Below, one piece after another: positions 32,112-33,321 of a stretch of 33,321 nucleotides of DNA. The notes under the pieces are model-generated. The model did not search any database, was not told the origin of the DNA, and saw only the letters and a list, made by a program, of their open reading frames with translations. Every line of letters begins with the position of its first letter. Position 1 is the first letter of the stretch. A program made the translations under genes and the position numbers. This stretch comes from DASUSF01 sp036375275 (GTDB taxonomy: Bacteria > Pseudomonadota > Alphaproteobacteria > Geminicoccales > Geminicoccaceae). Location of the stretch: positions 1 through 33,321 of the forward strand of contig DASUSF010000439.1 of NCBI GenBank assembly GCA_036375275.1, given 5' to 3'.

Positions 32112-32210
32112 GCGCTCCGCGGCGCGGACCCGGCGCATCACCCGGGCCCGCCCGGGCCTCGCGCACCGCGAGGCGGATCGTTCCTCGGTTACGCGCGATG
32201 GGAGTACAGG

Positions 32211-33321
32211 ATGACAAGGATCGCGAAAGCGACGGCGTGTGGACTGGCGCTCGGGCTCGGCGTCATGGCCCTCGCCGCCCCGGCCATGGCCCAGGACGCG
32301 GAAGCGGTCGCGGGCGTCGACGCTGAGACGCAGTTCGTCTTCAACACCCTCTCCTTCCTGGTCAACGGGTTCCTGGTCATGTGGATGGCCGCGGGCTTCG
32401 CCATGCTCGAAGCCGGACTGGTCAGGAAGCGGAGCGTCGGCACCCAGCTGCTCAAGAACATCGCGCTCTACGCGACCGCCGGCATCATGTTCTACCTGGT
32501 CGGCTACAACCTCATGTACCTCGGCGTCGACGGCGGGTACCTCGGCTCGTTCGCGATCTGGGGCGCGGACGACGCGGCAGCCCTGGCCGAGGAGGGCGCG
32601 GACTTCGGCGCCGGGTACGCCGCCAGCTCCGACTGGTTCTTCCAGATGGTGTTCGTCGCCACCGCCGCCTCGATCGTCTCCGGCACGCTCGCCGAGCGCA
32701 TCCGGGTCTGGCCGTTCCTCCTGTTCACGGTGGTCCTGACCGGCCTGATCTACCCGATCACCGGCTCCTGGCAGTGGGGCGGCGGCTGGCTCGCCGAGAT
32801 GGGCTTCTCCGACTTCGCGGGCTCGACGCTGGTGCATTCGGTCGGCGGATGGGCCGCGCTCGCCGGCGCGCTGCTGCTCGGCGCGCGGCGGGGCAAGTAC
32901 GCGGCCGACGGACGGGTCCAGCCGATGCTCGGCTCCTCGCTGCCGCTCGCGACGCTCGGCACCTTCATCCTCTGGCTCGGCTGGTTCGGCTTCAACGGCG
33001 GCTCGCAGCTCGCGCTCGGCAGCGCCGCGGACGCGGTCGCGATCGCCAACATCTACGTCAACACCAACCTCGCCGCCGCCGGCGGCGTGCTCGCGGCCAT
33101 GGTCCTCTCCGAGGTGATCTACAAGAAGATCGACCTCTCGATCGTCCTCAACGGCGCGATCGGCGGCCTGGTCTCGATCACCGCCGAGCCGCTCATGCCG
33201 ACCCCCGGCCTCGCGATCCTGATCGGCGCGGTCGGCGGCGCGATCATCGTGTTCGCGGTGCCCATGCTCGACCGGTTCAGGATCGACGACGTGGTCGGCG
33301 CGATCCCCGCCCACCTGCTGT
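32211..33321 (+). CDS. amt: Ammonium transporter (Amt family), second copy (partial, runs off the right edge)
   Basis: 370 residues are visible. ATG 32211 has GGAG at 32201-32204. The signal peptide is about 1-27 (ending APAMAQ). The core begins VFNTLSFLVNGFLVMWMAAG, FAMLEAGLVRKRSVGTQLLK, a different Amt branch from the first copy. Pore residues are Asp201 and His209 (DFAGSTLVHSVGGWAALAGA), and the second histidine is His368 in DDVVGAIPAH near the edge. Compared with the first copy it has a longer loop around residues 105-140 (GVDGGYLGSF...). A perfect sigma-54 site lies 100 bp upstream. The C-terminus and any downstream glnK are outside the window. Confidence 0.95.
   Translation, partial: MTRIAKATACGLALGLGVMALAAPAMAQDAEAVAGVDAETQFVFNTLSFLVNGFLVMWMAAGFAMLEAGLVRKRSVGTQLLKNIALYATAGIMFYLVGYNLMYLGVDGGYLGSFAIWGADDAAALAEEGADFGAGYAASSDWFFQMVFVATAASIVSGTLAERIRVWPFLLFTVVLTGLIYPITGSWQWGGGWLAEMGFSDFAGSTLVHSVGGWAALAGALLLGARRGKYAADGRVQPMLGSSLPLATLGTFILWLGWFGFNGGSQLALGSAADAVAIANIYVNTNLAAAGGVLAAMVLSEVIYKKIDLSIVLNGAIGGLVSITAEPLMPTPGLAILIGAVGGAIIVFAVPMLDRFRIDDVVGAIPAHLL

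Larger units (their letters stand above)
31873..32210. other. 338 bp regulatory region of the second amt gene
   Basis: This region is divergent between the UbiH-family gene and the second amt gene. It holds a candidate enhancer palindrome, a sigma-54 promoter, and the amt leader. No coding frame is convincing. Confidence 0.6.

Noticed and set aside
1..33321. tRNA, rRNA, riboswitch and prophage genes
   Set aside because: No stretch showed tRNA arms, rRNA sequence, a recognisable riboswitch core or phage structural genes. A covariance-model search would settle weaker cases.

Overview
The window is 33.3 kb of very GC-rich, gene-dense DNA with short intergenic gaps, GTG and TTG starts beside ATG, and strong codon bias. 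The gene set fits an alphaproteobacterium, most likely from the Rhodospirillales or a related order. It includes a UbiH-type ubiquinone hydroxylase, PCu(A)C, a TRAP operon, a spu/puu-type putrescine set, sigma-54-driven amt genes, and TAGAGC...GCTCTA palindromes of a kind common in alphaproteobacterial genomes. The lineage is inference; no rRNA or marker gene is present. I see no tRNA, rRNA, CRISPR, intact insertion sequence or prophage.

Layout. 1-3043 (minus): a probable operon of glutathione S-transferase, aldo/keto reductase, DUF72, DUF1232, and the start of an exported protein that runs off the left edge. 3276-4430 (plus): cardiolipin synthase/PLD. 4500-5216 (minus): a decayed sulfotransferase. 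5319-5470: two palindromic repeats. 5468-10700 (minus): a putrescine catabolism block ordered spuA/puuD-like hydrolase, spuB/puuA-like glutamine synthetase, a VanZ-domain membrane protein, and a spuC-like aminotransferase; the second and third are separated by a 449 bp repeat-rich spacer. 10953-13072: a sterol-desaturase-family protein and a MATE exporter, convergent and overlapping. 13143-15404 (minus): a Wzc-like polysaccharide co-polymerase/tyrosine kinase. 15804-19423 (minus): a dipeptide-type ABC binding protein and two permeases with no ATPase. 19583-20062 (plus): PCu(A)C copper chaperone. 20063-22125 (minus): a YncE-like beta-propeller and an S41-like protease.

22357-27260 (plus) is a TRAP operon (DctP, an N-terminally extended DctQ, DctM) translationally linked to an amidase. 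It has a tandem 19-bp repeat in its leader and a strong hairpin after dctP. After it come a small two-helix membrane protein (minus) and pyruvate kinase (plus). The right end holds two ammonium transporter genes, each with a good sigma-54 (-24/-12) promoter, flanking a convergent UbiH-family hydroxylase; the second runs off the right edge.

Nitrogen acquisition is the clearest theme: two nitrogen-regulated Amt proteins, polyamine degradation, peptide uptake and an amidase paired with a TRAP transporter. The most unusual items are the DctQ fusion with its amidase-coupled operon, the palindromic repeat family (one copy supplies a gene's stop codon), the ATPase-less ABC cluster, and a sulfotransferase whose family motif is readable only in a shifted frame. 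I found no clearly new defence or mobile system.
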